A stretch of DNA of 64,000 nt from Nocardia farcinica (GTDB lineage: Bacteria > Actinomycetota > Actinomycetes > Mycobacteriales > Mycobacteriaceae): the NCBI RefSeq assembly GCF_001182745.1, contig NZ_LN868938.1, positions 3,348,001 to 3,412,000 of the forward strand, in the 5' to 3' direction. Below, in pieces: positions 1-9,990 of this stretch. Each line of letters begins with the position of its first letter. Positions within the stretch are counted from its first letter, which is position 1. Below the pieces are notes generated by a model. It saw only the letters and a list, made by a program, of their open reading frames with translations. It searched no databases and had not been told where the DNA came from. A program made the position numbers and the translations under genes.

Positions 1-927
1 GAGGCCTATCTCGCCGAGCGGGAGATCGCGCGACGGCACGCGCGCGAGGCGTTCGAGGAGTACGCCGACACCAGGGCCGCCCTGGAGGCCAGGGCGCAGA
101 TGCAGCGCAACTGGCTCGAGCACGGGGTGCGCAACGCTCGCCGCAAGGCCCGCGATCCGCGAAAGCTGGACTCGGACAAGGCCGGGCGCAAGATGCGTGC
201 CGAGGCGACCGAGAAGCAAGCCGCCAAGGCGCGCCAGACGCAACGGCGCATCGAGCGTCTCGAGGTGGTCGAGGAGCCGCGCAAGGAGTGGGAGCTGCGG
301 ATGACGATCGCCGCCGCGCCGCGCAGTGGCGCCGTCGTCGCCACCGCGACCGACGCGGTGGTGACCCGCGGCGATTTCCGGCTCGGCCCGGTGACCACGC
401 AGATCGACTGGGCCGATCGGATCGTGCTCACCGGTGCCAACGGCGCGGGCAAGTCGACCCTGCTGGGCATGCTCCTCGGCCGGATCGCACCGGACAGCGG
501 ATCGGCCGCGCTCGGCTCGGGCGTCGAGATCGGCGAGGTGGACCAGGCCCGCGGCCTCTTCCGCGGCACAACACCGCTGGCCGAGCGGTTCGGCCGCGAG
601 ATGCCGGACTGGCCGGACGCGGAGATCCGCACGCTGCTGGCCAAATTCGGCCTGCGCGGCCCGCACGTGTTGCGCGCCTGCGACACGCTCTCCCCCGGTG
701 AACGCACCCGCGCCGCCCTGGCACTGTTGCAGGCGCGCGGGGTGAACCTGCTGGTCCTGGACGAACCCACCAACCACCTCGACCTCCCCGCCATCGAGCA
801 ACTCGAACAGGCCGTCGACTCCTTCACCGGCACGCTGCTGCTGGTGACCCACGACCGCCGGATGCTCGACTCGGTCCGGGCGACCCGCCGCTGGCACCTG
901 CGCGACGGACTGCTGCGCGAGGACTGA
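1..927 (+). CDS. ABC-F family ATPase, C-terminal part (5' end outside window)
   Basis: The reading frame is open from base 1, so the gene starts before the window and only the last ~308 residues are visible. The first ~95 residues are charged and helical, as in the linker between the two ATPase domains of ABC-F proteins. The second ATPase domain follows, with Walker A GANGAGKST (~145-153), signature LSPGERTRAAL (~231-241) and Walker B LLVLDEPTNHLD (~250-261). The DEPTNHLD form is characteristic of ABC-F proteins. These have no membrane domain and usually act on the ribosome as translation factors or antibiotic-protection proteins. Which subgroup this belongs to cannot be told without the N-terminal half. 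Its stop lies three bases from the end of the convergent gene. Confidence 0.9.
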   Translation, partial: EAYLAEREIARRHAREAFEEYADTRAALEARAQMQRNWLEHGVRNARRKARDPRKLDSDKAGRKMRAEATEKQAAKARQTQRRIERLEVVEEPRKEWELRMTIAAAPRSGAVVATATDAVVTRGDFRLGPVTTQIDWADRIVLTGANGAGKSTLLGMLLGRIAPDSGSAALGSGVEIGEVDQARGLFRGTTPLAERFGREMPDWPDAEIRTLLAKFGLRGPHVLRACDTLSPGERTRAALALLQARGVNLLVLDEPTNHLDLPAIEQLEQAVDSFTGTLLLVTHDRRMLDSVRATRRWHLRDGLLRED

Positions 928-929
928 CC

Positions 930-1598
930 TCACCGCGAACCGTTCGCCGACACGGAGCTCCGCCGTGCCCGGTGTGCACCACCCGCGCAGGCGGCTCGCG
1001 GGCGGCCGCTACCGTCTGCCGGGTTGCACACCGCCCCGGCCCGTGCCGCGTCGATCAGTTCGTCCGCCTGCCCGCGGCCGCGCCTGCCACGCTGGGCGTC
1101 CCACTCCACGACCAGCGCCGTGTGCGAAACCCCCTCGCGCATGGCCGCTTCGATCACCGCCAGTCCCTCCGCACGGCTCGCCGTGCGGGCCACATCGACG
1201 GCGGTGCGGGCGGCGCCGGTGACGACCGCGCCCTGGATCGTCTCCAGGGCGCGCGCGTCGATCGGATCGGCGTGGACGATCAAGCGGGCGTAGCGCGCCG
1301 GATGCGCACCGAGGACGTGGGTGACGTGATCGGCGCGCACCGGAAACCCGTGCAGTTGCGCCGCCGTGCCGTAGGCGGCCACCAGCGCGGGCACGCCGAG
1401 GAACAACCGCGCGGCCTCCAGCCGTAGCCGGGCGGTCGGCGGCGAGTCCGCCTCCCGGTAGACCCCGCGGAACACCCGAACCCAGACGCCGCGGTCGATC
1501 TGCTCCCGCATCTCCGCTCGGCTGTACTCGCACAACACCTGCCAGCCGGTGAACACCCCGAACTGCTTGTCGCGCACCTGCGCCAATCCCGGTTTCAT
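930..1598 (-). CDS. AbiEi-like (type IV antitoxin family) protein, atypical C-terminus
   Basis: The N-terminal ~100 residues (RDKQFGVFTGWQVL, then RGVWVRVFRGVYRE) match the winged-helix start typical of AbiEi-type antitoxin-like proteins common in actinobacteria. A central region (VTHVLGAH through TAVDVAR) fits the second AbiEi domain. Full-length relatives usually continue into a longer nuclease-like (DUF559) or similar C-terminal region. Here the sequence after AARAGA turns into a short basic, low-complexity tail, which suggests truncation or decay. I chose the ATG at 1598; an in-frame TTG at 1688 would add 30 residues of unconvincing sequence. No AbiEii-type toxin gene is adjacent, so an active toxin-antitoxin role is not supported. 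It ends almost on the stop of the convergent ABC-F gene. Confidence 0.6.
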   Translation of the reverse strand: MKPGLAQVRDKQFGVFTGWQVLCEYSRAEMREQIDRGVWVRVFRGVYREADSPPTARLRLEAARLFLGVPALVAAYGTAAQLHGFPVRADHVTHVLGAHPARYARLIVHADPIDARALETIQGAVVTGAARTAVDVARTASRAEGLAVIEAAMREGVSHTALVVEWDAQRGRRGRGQADELIDAARAGAVCNPADGSGRPRAACAGGAHRARRSSVSANGSR

Positions 1599-1716
1599 GG
1601 GTTCGAGGATGGCCGGGCGCGGGCCGACGGCACCTCCGCCGACCTGCGCGGACAGCAGGTCTGTTGACAAGCCCGCCGCTGTGGACAACCGCGGCGGGCG
1701 GGCACCACCGCCGCTG

Positions 1717-3093
1717 CTACAGAGAGGCGACCAGCTTCGCCAGATCGGCGGCCAACTGCTCGGCCTTCACCGGGTCGGTGGCCTCCACCATCACCCGGAC
1801 CAGCTGCTCGGTTCCACTGGGGCGCAACAGGATCCGGCCCGAGTCACCGAGTTCGCGCTCGGCGTCGGCCACGGCCTCGCGCACATCCGGGGCCGCGGCG
1901 ACGGCCGCCTTGTCGCTCACCGGCACGTTCACCAGTACCTGCGGGACGGTGGTCAGCACACCGGCCAGATCGGCCAGCGATCGCCCGGTCTGCGCCATCC
2001 GCGCCATCAGCTTGAGCCCGGTCAGCACGCCGTCACCGGTGGTGCCGTACTTGGGGAACACGACGTGCCCGGACTGTTCGCCGCCGAGGGTGTAGCCGCC
2101 CGCGCGCAGTTCCTCGAGCACGTAGCGGTCGCCGACCGCGGTGGTGCGCACGGCGATTCCGGCCGCCCGCATGGCCAGATGCAGCCCCAGATTGCTCATG
2201 ACGGTGGCGACCAGGGTGTCCTGGGCGAGTTCGCCGGACTCCTTCATCGCGATCGCCAGCACGGCGAGGATGGCGTCGCCGTCGACGACGCTGCCGTCGG
2301 CGGCCACCGCCAGGCAGCGGTCGGCGTCACCGTCGTGAGCCAGGCCCAGGTCGGCACCGTGCTCCACGACCGCCCGGCGCACCTGGTCGAGGTGCGTGGA
2401 GCCGCAGCCGTCGTTGATGTTGAGCCCGTCGGGTTCGGCGTTGATGGCGATGACCGTGGCGCCTGCCTCCCGGTAGGCGGCGGGCCCGACCTCGGCGGCG
2501 GCGCCGTTGGCGCAGTCGACCACGACGGTCAGCCCGCTCAGATCCCGGCCGGTGGCCTCGACCAAGTGCTCGACGTAGCGCTCGTGCGTGCCCTCGACGC
2601 TGTACTGGTCGGGAATGTGCAGGCCGTGGTCGCGCGCACCGGAGGCGTTGAGCACGCGGCCGATGCCCGCGCCGGTCGGGCGGACCGGGTCGTCGGCGGC
2701 GACCAGCGCTTCGATGCGGTCCTCGACGGCGTCGTCGAGCTTGTGCCCGCCCGCGGCGAAGATCTTGATTCCGTTGTCCGGCATGGGATTGTGCGAGGCG
2801 GAGATCATCACGCCGAGGCACGCGTCGTACAGGCCGGTGAGGTAGGCGACCGCGGGTGTGGGCAGCACACCGACCGACAGCACGTTCACCCCGGCGGCCG
2901 TGAGCCCGGCCGTGACCGCGGCCTCCAGCATCTCCCCCGACGCGCGCGGATCACGGCCGACCAGCGCCAGCGCCCGGGTCTTCCCCCGGCCGAGCACCTG
3001 TGCGGCCGCACCCGACACACGCAGCGCCAGCTCCGGGCTCAACGACCCGTTGGCAAGCCCGCGCACACCGTCGGTGCCGAACAAACGTCCCAT
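1717..3093 (-). CDS. glmM: Phosphoglucosamine mutase GlmM
   Basis: GlmM converts glucosamine-6-phosphate to glucosamine-1-phosphate, the second step toward UDP-GlcNAc for peptidoglycan and other envelope glycans. The 458-residue protein has the usual family length. It starts [12 protein letters not shown] and has the phosphoserine loop [11 protein letters not shown] with the catalytic Ser at ~100, the metal-binding DGDADR, the sugar-binding GEQSGH, and the C-terminal phosphate-binding RPSGTE. It lies downstream of rplM-rpsI on the same strand, as in M. tuberculosis (Rv3443c-Rv3441c), but is separated from rpsI by 149 bases holding a hairpin, so it may have its own promoter. Confidence 0.97.
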   Translation of the reverse strand: MGRLFGTDGVRGLANGSLSPELALRVSGAAAQVLGRGKTRALALVGRDPRASGEMLEAAVTAGLTAAGVNVLSVGVLPTPAVAYLTGLYDACLGVMISASHNPMPDNGIKIFAAGGHKLDDAVEDRIEALVAADDPVRPTGAGIGRVLNASGARDHGLHIPDQYSVEGTHERYVEHLVEATGRDLSGLTVVVDCANGAAAEVGPAAYREAGATVIAINAEPDGLNINDGCGSTHLDQVRRAVVEHGADLGLAHDGDADRCLAVAADGSVVDGDAILAVLAIAMKESGELAQDTLVATVMSNLGLHLAMRAAGIAVRTTAVGDRYVLEELRAGGYTLGGEQSGHVVFPKYGTTGDGVLTGLKLMARMAQTGRSLADLAGVLTTVPQVLVNVPVSDKAAVAAAPDVREAVADAERELGDSGRILLRPSGTEQLVRVMVEATDPVKAEQLAADLAKLVASL

Positions 3094-3194
3094 ACCTCGC
3101 CCCTATCGGTGGACATGCGTTCATATACAGCACGAGAGCAGGCGACCAGCGATGCTGGAAGCCTGCTCTCGCACAGCTGCCGCGCCTGACTCGC

Positions 3195-3221
3195 CGCCCG
3201 GCACCACCGGGGTGCCGGGCG
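3195..3221 (-). terminator. GC-rich hairpin downstream of rpsI
   Basis: An 11-bp perfect stem (CGCCCGGCACC / GGTGCCGGGCG) with a 5-base loop lies 22 bases past the rpsI stop and upstream of glmM. There is no clear T-run on the minus strand, so it could be a weak terminator or an attenuator. This comes from base pairing only. Confidence 0.45.
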
Positions 3222-3242
3222 CCGGAACCGACGCGGGGAAAA

Positions 3243-3746
3243 TCAGCGCTTCGAGTACTGAGGCGCCTTGCGGGCCTTCTTGAGACCGTACTTCTTGCGC
3301 TCGGTGGCACGCGGGTCACGGGTCAGGAAGCCGGCGCGCTTGAGCGCGGGACGGTCCTCCGGGGTGACCTCGATGAGGGCGCGCGCGATGGCCAGGCGCA
3401 GGGCGCCGGCCTGACCCGACGGGCCGCCGCCGACCAGGCGGGCGTGGATGTCGAAGGACTCGGTCCGCTCGACGGTCACCAGCGGCGACTTGACCAGCTG
3501 CTGGTGCACCTTGTTCGGGAAGTAGTCCTCGATGCTGCGACCGTTGAGCACGAACTGGCCGGTGCCGGGCACCAGGCGCACGCGCACGACGGCCTCCTTG
3601 CGACGGCCGACGGTCTGCACCGGGCGGTCGATGACGACCGGGGCGTAGGTGGCGGGCTCGGCCTCGTAGCCGTAGTCCTCCTCCACGACCTCCACGGCCG
3701 CGTCCTCGGCGGTGTAGTCCTCGTTGAATTCCTCGGGAGCGGTCAC
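3243..3746 (-). CDS. rpsI: 30S ribosomal protein S9
   Basis: S9 is a small-subunit protein whose C-terminal tail reaches the P-site tRNA. The core from [19 protein letters not shown] to the C-terminal arginine/lysine tail ending QYSKR is the conserved S9 fold. An acidic N-terminal extension of ~40 residues, rich in Glu, Asp and Tyr, precedes it, as often found in actinobacteria. The start is GTG at 3746. Its first bases overlap the TGA of rplM (GTGA), so the two are translationally coupled. Confidence 0.97.
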   Translation of the reverse strand: MTAPEEFNEDYTAEDAAVEVVEEDYGYEAEPATYAPVVIDRPVQTVGRRKEAVVRVRLVPGTGQFVLNGRSIEDYFPNKVHQQLVKSPLVTVERTESFDIHARLVGGGPSGQAGALRLAIARALIEVTPEDRPALKRAGFLTRDPRATERKKYGLKKARKAPQYSKR

Positions 3747-4186
3747 TGGGCCACCTGCTTGATCTCGAACGGAACGGGCTGCTGCGCCGCGTGCGGATGG
3801 TTCGGGCCCGCGTAGACCTTGAGCTTGCCCGCGATGGCGTTACCCAGCTTGTTCTTGGGGATCATGCCCTTGACGGCCTTCTCCACGAGACGCTCGGGAC
3901 GGGTCTCCAACACCTGACCGACAGTGCGCGACTTGAGGCCGCCCGGGTGCCCGGAGTGGTGGTGGATGAGCTTGTCCTGCCGCTTGTTGCCGCTGATCGC
4001 GACCTTCTCGGCGTTGATGATGATGACGAAATCGCCACCATCGACGTGCGGGGCGTAGGTCGGCTTGTTCTTGCCGCGCAGCAGATTCGCTGCCTGCACG
4101 GCGAGACGGCCGAGCACTACGTCAGTGGCGTCGATGACGTACCACTGCCGGGTCACGTCACCCGCCTTGGGGCTGTACGTAGGCAC
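3743..4186 (-). CDS. rplM: 50S ribosomal protein L13
   Basis: L13 is an early-assembly large-subunit protein. The 147-residue product has [23 protein letters not shown] at its start, then HSGHPGGLK and the family end [13 protein letters not shown]. The GTG start at 4186 is preceded by AGGGAAG, a good ribosome-binding site; the in-frame upstream extension to 4282 has no family similarity. It is the first gene of rplM-rpsI. The 153-base leader upstream contains a small perfect inverted repeat at 4296-4312 (GATACC, 5-base loop, GGTATC), which may belong to the promoter or leader. In M. tuberculosis, ESX-4 begins directly upstream of this gene; here about 16 kb of other genes intervene. Confidence 0.96.
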   Translation of the reverse strand: MPTYSPKAGDVTRQWYVIDATDVVLGRLAVQAANLLRGKNKPTYAPHVDGGDFVIIINAEKVAISGNKRQDKLIHHHSGHPGGLKSRTVGQVLETRPERLVEKAVKGMIPKNKLGNAIAGKLKVYAGPNHPHAAQQPVPFEIKQVAQ

Positions 4187-4339
4187 AGTGCTTCCCTGTC
4201 TGTCGTCGGTGTTGCCAGCCAAGCGTGTGGCCGAGGTGCTCCCGGCGGCCGGTGGAGACCCGGGCCTCGGTAGGGCCCACACGCCAACGAGCCACGATAC
4301 CAGGAGGGTATCGCCGGGAAAGAATCGCGTGGTCGGGCC

Positions 4340-5782
4340 CTAGATCTCGACCGGAGGGCCGGGATCGACGGCGCCGGGCGGGCCAGGCACGACGTAGCGC
4401 AGCGTGTCCATGTTCGGCTGGGTGCAGTCGGGCTCGGTGGTCGTGCCGTCCCGGACGGTGGCGATGCCCTGCCGCTGCTGCTCGACCCGCGGCGTGGTCC
4501 CGCAGGTGCGCACGACCCGGTCGACGGCCGCCGCCTCCGTGCCGGACGCCGGGGGTGCCCCGGCGTCGCCGGGCAGGGCGACCACGGCCAGGGCCACCGC
4601 GCCGATCACGGCGGGGGCGCCGAAGAAATTGTCCTTCATCTTCGACCAGACCGTGCCCGCGGCGCCGGTGCCCTGCGCCGCGTGCGGCCGCGCCAGCACC
4701 GTGGTCTGGTCGTCGCCGTGACCGGGCGGACGGGTGAACCGGCTGCCCGGCCCGGCCGCGTGCGGCGGCACGCCACCGGACGGATCCGGCCGGGTGACCC
4801 GGGTGGTCGGCTCCTCGCCCGCGGGCGAGCCCGTCGGGTACCCGGGACCGTAGGTGACGACCGGCGAACCCGGCGCGGTGGCCGGCCGCGGCGCCTGGTG
4901 CGGCGGGTACGGCGGCGCCGCGGGCGGACCGGCCTCGGCCGCCTCGGTGACCAGCAGGTGGGTGGCGCCGAGCACCAGCGCGTGCATCGGATGCTGGGCC
5001 ACCTGCAGGCGGTGCCCGAGGTGGTTCTGGAAGGCCAGCCGCAGCGCCTCGTTGAAACAGACGTTGCCGGTGAGCAGCACGGTGGCGGTGTCCGCGCCGA
5101 TCGAGCGGGCCGCGGCCATGGCCTCGATCACCACGTTGTCGGCGGAGTGGGCATCGCGCATCGCGTCCGCCGTGACCGGCACCTCGATGGATTCGGTGGG
5201 CTGTTCGTCGTCGCCGTGCACCGCCACGACCAGCATCGTACGACCGTCGGAGTACACACCGGTGGCACCGACACCGCGCGGGTCGCGTTCGTCCGGCGGG
5301 CGGACCAGGCCGATCGCCCGGACATAGCCGGACAGCGCGACGCTCTCCGGCAGCGGCTCCACCGCGATGTCGAGCTTCTCCACCAGCTCGGCGTAGAGCT
5401 CGACCTTCTCGTCGGGCCAGCCGTCCGGGAAGGGCAGCGCCACCACGTCCGGCTTGCCGCGCAGATAACCGCCGATGGCGGCCAGCGGGTGGTACATCCT
5501 GGCGTGGAACACCAGTTCGGCGGGCCAGGTCGCGCCCGCGACGACGATCTGCGGATAGCCGAGGATGTCGCGCACGTCGGCGATCGCCATCCCGAGATCG
5601 CGCCGCTGCCGCTCCGCCCCCGCGGTGTGCAGCCTGCCCGCCGCGTCGGCCAGCAGATACGCGGGCGGTGTGTAGGTACCCTCCACCTTCACCGGGCGGA
5701 TCGGGGTGCCGCCACCACCCGCAGCCACGGACACCACATCCCACCCGAGATGTACCGCCCCTACTCGCACCGTCACAGGCAT
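4340..5782 (-). CDS. Actin/Hsp70-fold-like membrane protein, Pro-rich, unknown role
   Basis: The 480-residue protein has an N-terminal ~280 residues that resemble a divergent actin/Hsp70 (ASKHA) domain. It opens with a strand (TVRVGAVHLGWDVVSVA), and ends the domain with a segment (TVLLTGNVCFNEAL, then HPMHALVLGATHLL) placed like the last nucleotide-binding element of Hsp70. A proline-rich linker (~285-375) follows, then one membrane segment (FFGAPAVIGAVALAVVAL, ~390-410) and a short outer tail with two Cys. The plan of ASKHA-like domain, linker, one TM and outer tail is the same as that of the type VII-associated protein encoded at 21632-23083. It lies 70 bases downstream of the FHA-ABC exporter gene on the same strand, so they are probably co-transcribed. 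The fold call is by eye and moderate. Confidence 0.6.
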   Translation of the reverse strand: MPVTVRVGAVHLGWDVVSVAAGGGGTPIRPVKVEGTYTPPAYLLADAAGRLHTAGAERQRRDLGMAIADVRDILGYPQIVVAGATWPAELVFHARMYHPLAAIGGYLRGKPDVVALPFPDGWPDEKVELYAELVEKLDIAVEPLPESVALSGYVRAIGLVRPPDERDPRGVGATGVYSDGRTMLVVAVHGDDEQPTESIEVPVTADAMRDAHSADNVVIEAMAAARSIGADTATVLLTGNVCFNEALRLAFQNHLGHRLQVAQHPMHALVLGATHLLVTEAAEAGPPAAPPYPPHQAPRPATAPGSPVVTYGPGYPTGSPAGEEPTTRVTRPDPSGGVPPHAAGPGSRFTRPPGHGDDQTTVLARPHAAQGTGAAGTVWSKMKDNFFGAPAVIGAVALAVVALPGDAGAPPASGTEAAAVDRVVRTCGTTPRVEQQRQGIATVRDGTTTEPDCTQPNMDTLRYVVPGPPGAVDPGPPVEI

Positions 5783-5852
5783 AAGTGTGCCTGGTGCGTG
5801 CGCGAGGCGCGCGCGATCGGGTGCCGGGCGCGCGGGCGGCGGGCCGGGACGC

Positions 5853-8432
5853 TCACGTCGCGGACTTCTTCAGCCGGAGGTTGCGCCGGGTGAACAACGC
5901 CAGCACCAGCGCGATGGCGGCCAGCACCGACACGTCGATCACCCACCACTGCACGGTGTGCTGCCACAGCGTGTCCTGCTCGGCCTTGACGAACAGCGTG
6001 GTCAGGTCCACGGTCGAGGCGCTGGCCGCGAATCCCCAGCGCGACGGGAACAGCCACGACACCTGTTCCAGGCCGGGCCGTCCGGTCACCGGGATGAAGC
6101 TGCCCATCATCACCAGCTGCACGATGATCGCGATCACCAGCACCACCATCACCTGCTCGTTGGACTTGACCAGCGAGGAGATCAGCAGGCCGAGCACGAC
6201 GCTGCACACCGCGAGCAGGGTGATGTCGACGAAGAGCTCGACGGCGCCGGGCGGGATCACCACGCCCGCGCGAGGCCCGTTCTTGCCGACCAGCACGATC
6301 GCCAGCATCACCGCGACCTGGTACACCGCGGCGAGGCTGAACACCAGGATCTTGGCGAGCAGGTAGGCGGTCGAGGACAACCCCACCGCGCGCTCGCGCA
6401 GGAAGATGGTCCGCTCGCCGACCAGGTCGCGCACGCTCAGCGAGATGCCCATGAAGCAGGCGCCGATCACCAGGAACGACAGCAGGGTCTGCGCCTCACC
6501 GCTCACCGCGGGCCCGATGCCCTCGGGGGTCTGCACCAGCGGCGGCGGCTGGAAGCCGTTCTTGCCCGGCGTCGCCAGCGTGACCGCGCCGACGATGATC
6601 GGCATCAGCAACAGCGACAGCGAGTACACCCGGTCGGAGACGATCAGCCGCAGCTGCCTGCGGGCCAGCGTGGAGAACTGCTTGATCGAGCTGGTCTGCG
6701 GCGGCGAACCGGCGGGACCGTAACGCGGCGGCGGAGGCGGCGGCGGTGCGACGGCCTGCCGCGAACGGTAGGCGGCGAACGCCTGATCGGGATTGGCGGC
6801 GACGTTGGCGAAGATCTCGGCCCAGTCGCTGGTGCCCAGCGCCGCGCCGACACCGGCCGGATGCCCGCAGAAGGCGGTCTTGCCGCCGGGCGCCAGCAGC
6901 AGCACCTGATCGCACATGTCCAGGCAGGCCACCGAGTGGGTGACGACGATGACCACGCGGCCCGCGTCCGCGAGCTCGCGCAGCATCACCATCACCTGCC
7001 GGTCCAGCGCCGGATCCAGGCCGGAGGTCGGCTCGTCGAGGATCAGCAGCGACGGACCGGTCAGCAGCTCCAGCGCGACCGAGGCGCGCTTGCGCTGGCC
7101 GCCGGAGAGCCGGTCCACCCGGGTGTCGGCGTGTTCGGTGAGCGAGAGCTCCTGCAGCACACCGTCGATGACCTGCTGCCGGTCGGCCTTGGTGGTGTCC
7201 GGCGGCAGCCGCAGCTCGGCGGCGTAGCCCAGTGCCTGGCGCACGGTGAGCTGACGGTGCAGCACGTCGTCCTGGGGCACCATGCCGATGCGGGACCGCA
7301 GCGCCTCGTACTCCGCGTGCAGGTTGCGTCCCTCGAAGGTCACCACGCCGCCGGAGGGCTGGGTGCTGCCCGCGATGAGCTTGGACAGCGTCGACTTGCC
7401 GGCGCCGGAGGGGCCGATCAGCGCGGTCAGTGTGCCGCGGCCGGCCTGCATGTTCACATCGACGAGCAGTTGCTTGTTGCCCTCGACGGTGAAGCCGACG
7501 CCGTGCACGTGCAGGCCCTGCTCGGCGACCGGCTTCTGCCGCAGCACCAGCGTGCCCTGTTGCACGACGAAGTCGATGTTGCCGATGGTGATGACGTCGC
7601 CTTCGCGCAGCACCGCGCGCTGCTGCCGGGTGCCGTTGACGAAGGTGCCGTTGGCCGAGCCGAGGTCCTCGATGGTGAGGCCCTCGCGGCCCGCCACCAG
7701 CCGCGCGTGCTTGCGCGAGGCCAGCGGGTCGTTGACGACGATCTGGTTGTCGGTGGTACGGCCGATCGCCAGCCCGCCCGGCGGCAGCCGGTCGGCGCGG
7801 GCGATCGCGGCGGTGGACGCGCGGGCGCGCAGCGGCGGCAGGGCCGAGGTATCGGCCTTGGTGGTCATGTTGACGTTGGGTTGCTGCTGGGACGCCGGTG
7901 GCGGAGTCGGGCGCGCGGGCGCCGCACCGGTCGGTGGCGGTGCCGCCTGCTGAGGTCCGGACGCGGCCGCGCCCGGACGCGCAGCGGCGTGCGGCGGCTG
8001 GTACGGCGGCGTCGGCGGACGCTGATAGCTGGGCCGTTGCGGCGGATGGTGCTGCGGTGTCCCCTGCTGCGGTGCCCCCTGCGGCGGTGATCCCTGCGGC
8101 GGGTGCGGCCGCTGGGCGGGCGCCGCGGGCAGCAGATGCAGCAGCGGGCCGTTGATCGCGTCGCCCAGCCGCACCTGCGTCGGCCGGTCGATCGAGACCG
8201 GCTGGGTGAGCCGGCGCGCGTCGACGAAAACGCCGTTCGTACTTCCGTTGTCGGTCAGGACCCAGCCGCTCCCCTGCCAGGTCAACGTCGCGTGCACCCG
8301 CGACACCAACGGGCTGTCGACGAACAGCGTCACCTCCGGCGCACGGCCCAGGGTGACCAACTGGCTCGAATCGAAGACCCGTTCGGTTCCATCATGGCGC
8401 ACGGTGATGGTCTGCGCCCCCGGTGAAGACAT
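5853..8432 (-). CDS. ABC exporter with two FHA domains (Rv1747-like)
   Basis: The 859-residue protein has two forkhead-associated domains that bind phosphothreonine (FHA1 ~10-100 with GSTNGVF; FHA2 ~215-295 with SRKHARL and GSANGTF). A Pro/Gln-rich linker separates them. An ABC ATPase follows, with Walker A GPSGAGKST at ~340, signature LSGGQ at ~442 and Walker B LLILDEP at ~462. An ABC-2-type membrane domain with about six helices occupies ~605-859. This is the exact layout of M. tuberculosis Rv1747, an envelope lipid/glycolipid exporter whose FHA domains are docking sites for the kinase PknF. A PknF-like kinase is encoded at 18917-20497, so I infer the same partnership. The gene is divergent from the metallopeptidase gene and heads a likely operon with the gene at 4340. 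Confidence 0.93.
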   Translation of the reverse strand: MSSPGAQTITVRHDGTERVFDSSQLVTLGRAPEVTLFVDSPLVSRVHATLTWQGSGWVLTDNGSTNGVFVDARRLTQPVSIDRPTQVRLGDAINGPLLHLLPAAPAQRPHPPQGSPPQGAPQQGTPQHHPPQRPSYQRPPTPPYQPPHAAARPGAAASGPQQAAPPPTGAAPARPTPPPASQQQPNVNMTTKADTSALPPLRARASTAAIARADRLPPGGLAIGRTTDNQIVVNDPLASRKHARLVAGREGLTIEDLGSANGTFVNGTRQQRAVLREGDVITIGNIDFVVQQGTLVLRQKPVAEQGLHVHGVGFTVEGNKQLLVDVNMQAGRGTLTALIGPSGAGKSTLSKLIAGSTQPSGGVVTFEGRNLHAEYEALRSRIGMVPQDDVLHRQLTVRQALGYAAELRLPPDTTKADRQQVIDGVLQELSLTEHADTRVDRLSGGQRKRASVALELLTGPSLLILDEPTSGLDPALDRQVMVMLRELADAGRVVIVVTHSVACLDMCDQVLLLAPGGKTAFCGHPAGVGAALGTSDWAEIFANVAANPDQAFAAYRSRQAVAPPPPPPPRYGPAGSPPQTSSIKQFSTLARRQLRLIVSDRVYSLSLLLMPIIVGAVTLATPGKNGFQPPPLVQTPEGIGPAVSGEAQTLLSFLVIGACFMGISLSVRDLVGERTIFLRERAVGLSSTAYLLAKILVFSLAAVYQVAVMLAIVLVGKNGPRAGVVIPPGAVELFVDITLLAVCSVVLGLLISSLVKSNEQVMVVLVIAIIVQLVMMGSFIPVTGRPGLEQVSWLFPSRWGFAASASTVDLTTLFVKAEQDTLWQHTVQWWVIDVSVLAAIALVLALFTRRNLRLKKSAT

Positions 8433-8540
8433 GCAGCGGATACTATGCCATCAACCGGACATCGGAGGTGCCCGTGATGCGCCTTTCGCCCCGATCCGGG
8501 CACTGATCCGACCACCGTAACGGGCCGATGAGGGGGAGCC

Positions 8541-9980
8541 TTGGCGAAACTCCGAGCGAGGGTCTTCCTCACGGTCGCCGTGTGCGCGATCGCCCTGCTC
8601 ACCGGATGCACCCGTGAGGTGGACGGCCGGGCGGTCTCGGTCTACGACGACCCGTTCAAGGTGGCGGGCCTGCCCACCACGAGCGGGCCGAGCGGACCGC
8701 GTTCGGGCGTCCCGGACAGCACCCTCACCGCGATCGACGGCGACGGCGGAGAGATCGACACCCTCGCCCTCAACGCCGTCGACGACATCCAGTCCTACTG
8801 GCGCACCGAATACCCGCGCGCCTTCGGCGGCGAATTCACCCCGGTCGAACGGCTGGTCTCCTGGAGCGCGAAGGAGAGCCGAGCCGACGCCGCGGAGTTC
8901 TGCAAGGAGTCGACCTACCGGCTGGTGAACGCGGCCTACTGCCGGCTGGACACCTCGATCGGCTGGGACCGGGCGGTGCTGCTGCCCACCATGGCCGAGA
9001 CCTTCGGTCAGATGGCCGTGGTGATGGTGCTGGCCCACGAATACGGCCACGCCATCCAGGACCAGGCCGAGATCGTCGATCCGAAGGATCCGGTGATCGT
9101 CAAGGAGCAGCAGGCCGACTGCTTCGCCGGCGCGTTCATCCGCCATGTGGCCGAAGGCAAGTCGGCACACTTCACCATCAACACCTCCGACGGCCTGAAT
9201 TCGGTGCTGGCCGCCACCGTCGCGATCCGCGACTCCGACCCCGACGACCCGGAGAGCGTGCACGGCTCGGCCTTCGAGCGGGTGACCGCCGTGCAGATCG
9301 GCTTCACAGACGGCCCGCAGGCCTGCAAGAACATCGATATCGACGAGATCAACCAGCGCCGCGGCAACCTCCCGCAGACGCTGGGCGGCACCGACGGCGA
9401 GTACCCGATCGACAAGGAGAGCCTGATCGAGCTCAGCAAGGCGCTGGCCGCGATCCTGCCGGTGCCCGACAGCCCGACCTACGTCTACTCCGGCGCCGGG
9501 ATCGATTGCCGCGACGGCGTCACCACCGCACCGGTCTCCTACTGTCCCAGCGACAACACCATCGCCACCGACATCCCACTGCTGGCCGAACGCGGCACCG
9601 CCGACGTCGACGAGACCGATCCACTGCCGCTGAAGGTGACCGGCGACTACAACGGCTACGTCGTCTTCATCGCCCGCTACACGCTGGCGGTACAGCACAG
9701 CCACGGTCAATCGCTCACCGGCGCCAAGACCGGCCTGCGCGCCGCCTGCCTGGCCGGCGTGGTCACCGGCAAGCTGGCCGACCCGAATCGGCAACGCTCC
9801 CAAGGTAACATCTCACTGGCGGCGGGCGACCTGGACGAGGCGGTCTCTGGCCTGCTCACCGACGGGCTGGCCGCCAGCGACGTGCAGGGCAAGACCGTGC
9901 CCAGCGGCTTCTCCCGGGTCGACGCCTTCCGTGCCGGCGTGCTCTACGGCGAGAACACCTGCATGTCGCGCTACTCCTGA
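8541..9980 (+). CDS. Lipoprotein zinc metallopeptidase (YpfJ-like neutral peptidase family)
   Basis: The 479-residue precursor starts at TTG, with AGGGGGA just upstream. A signal peptide ends in the lipobox LLTGC (Cys ~23), so the protein should be lipid-anchored outside the membrane. The zinc site is HEYGH at ~166-170, and a Glu in the following KEQQADCFAG segment (~189) is the likely third ligand. This pair of motifs is characteristic of the putative neutral zinc metallopeptidase (YpfJ) family. The C-terminal third has several Cys and may form disulfides. The substrate is unknown. It starts the plus-strand flank of the lipoprotein region and is convergent with the FHA protein gene. Confidence 0.85.
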   Translation: MAKLRARVFLTVAVCAIALLTGCTREVDGRAVSVYDDPFKVAGLPTTSGPSGPRSGVPDSTLTAIDGDGGEIDTLALNAVDDIQSYWRTEYPRAFGGEFTPVERLVSWSAKESRADAAEFCKESTYRLVNAAYCRLDTSIGWDRAVLLPTMAETFGQMAVVMVLAHEYGHAIQDQAEIVDPKDPVIVKEQQADCFAGAFIRHVAEGKSAHFTINTSDGLNSVLAATVAIRDSDPDDPESVHGSAFERVTAVQIGFTDGPQACKNIDIDEINQRRGNLPQTLGGTDGEYPIDKESLIELSKALAAILPVPDSPTYVYSGAGIDCRDGVTTAPVSYCPSDNTIATDIPLLAERGTADVDETDPLPLKVTGDYNGYVVFIARYTLAVQHSHGQSLTGAKTGLRAACLAGVVTGKLADPNRQRSQGNISLAAGDLDEAVSGLLTDGLAASDVQGKTVPSGFSRVDAFRAGVLYGENTCMSRYS

Positions 9981-9990
9981 CCGGACACCC

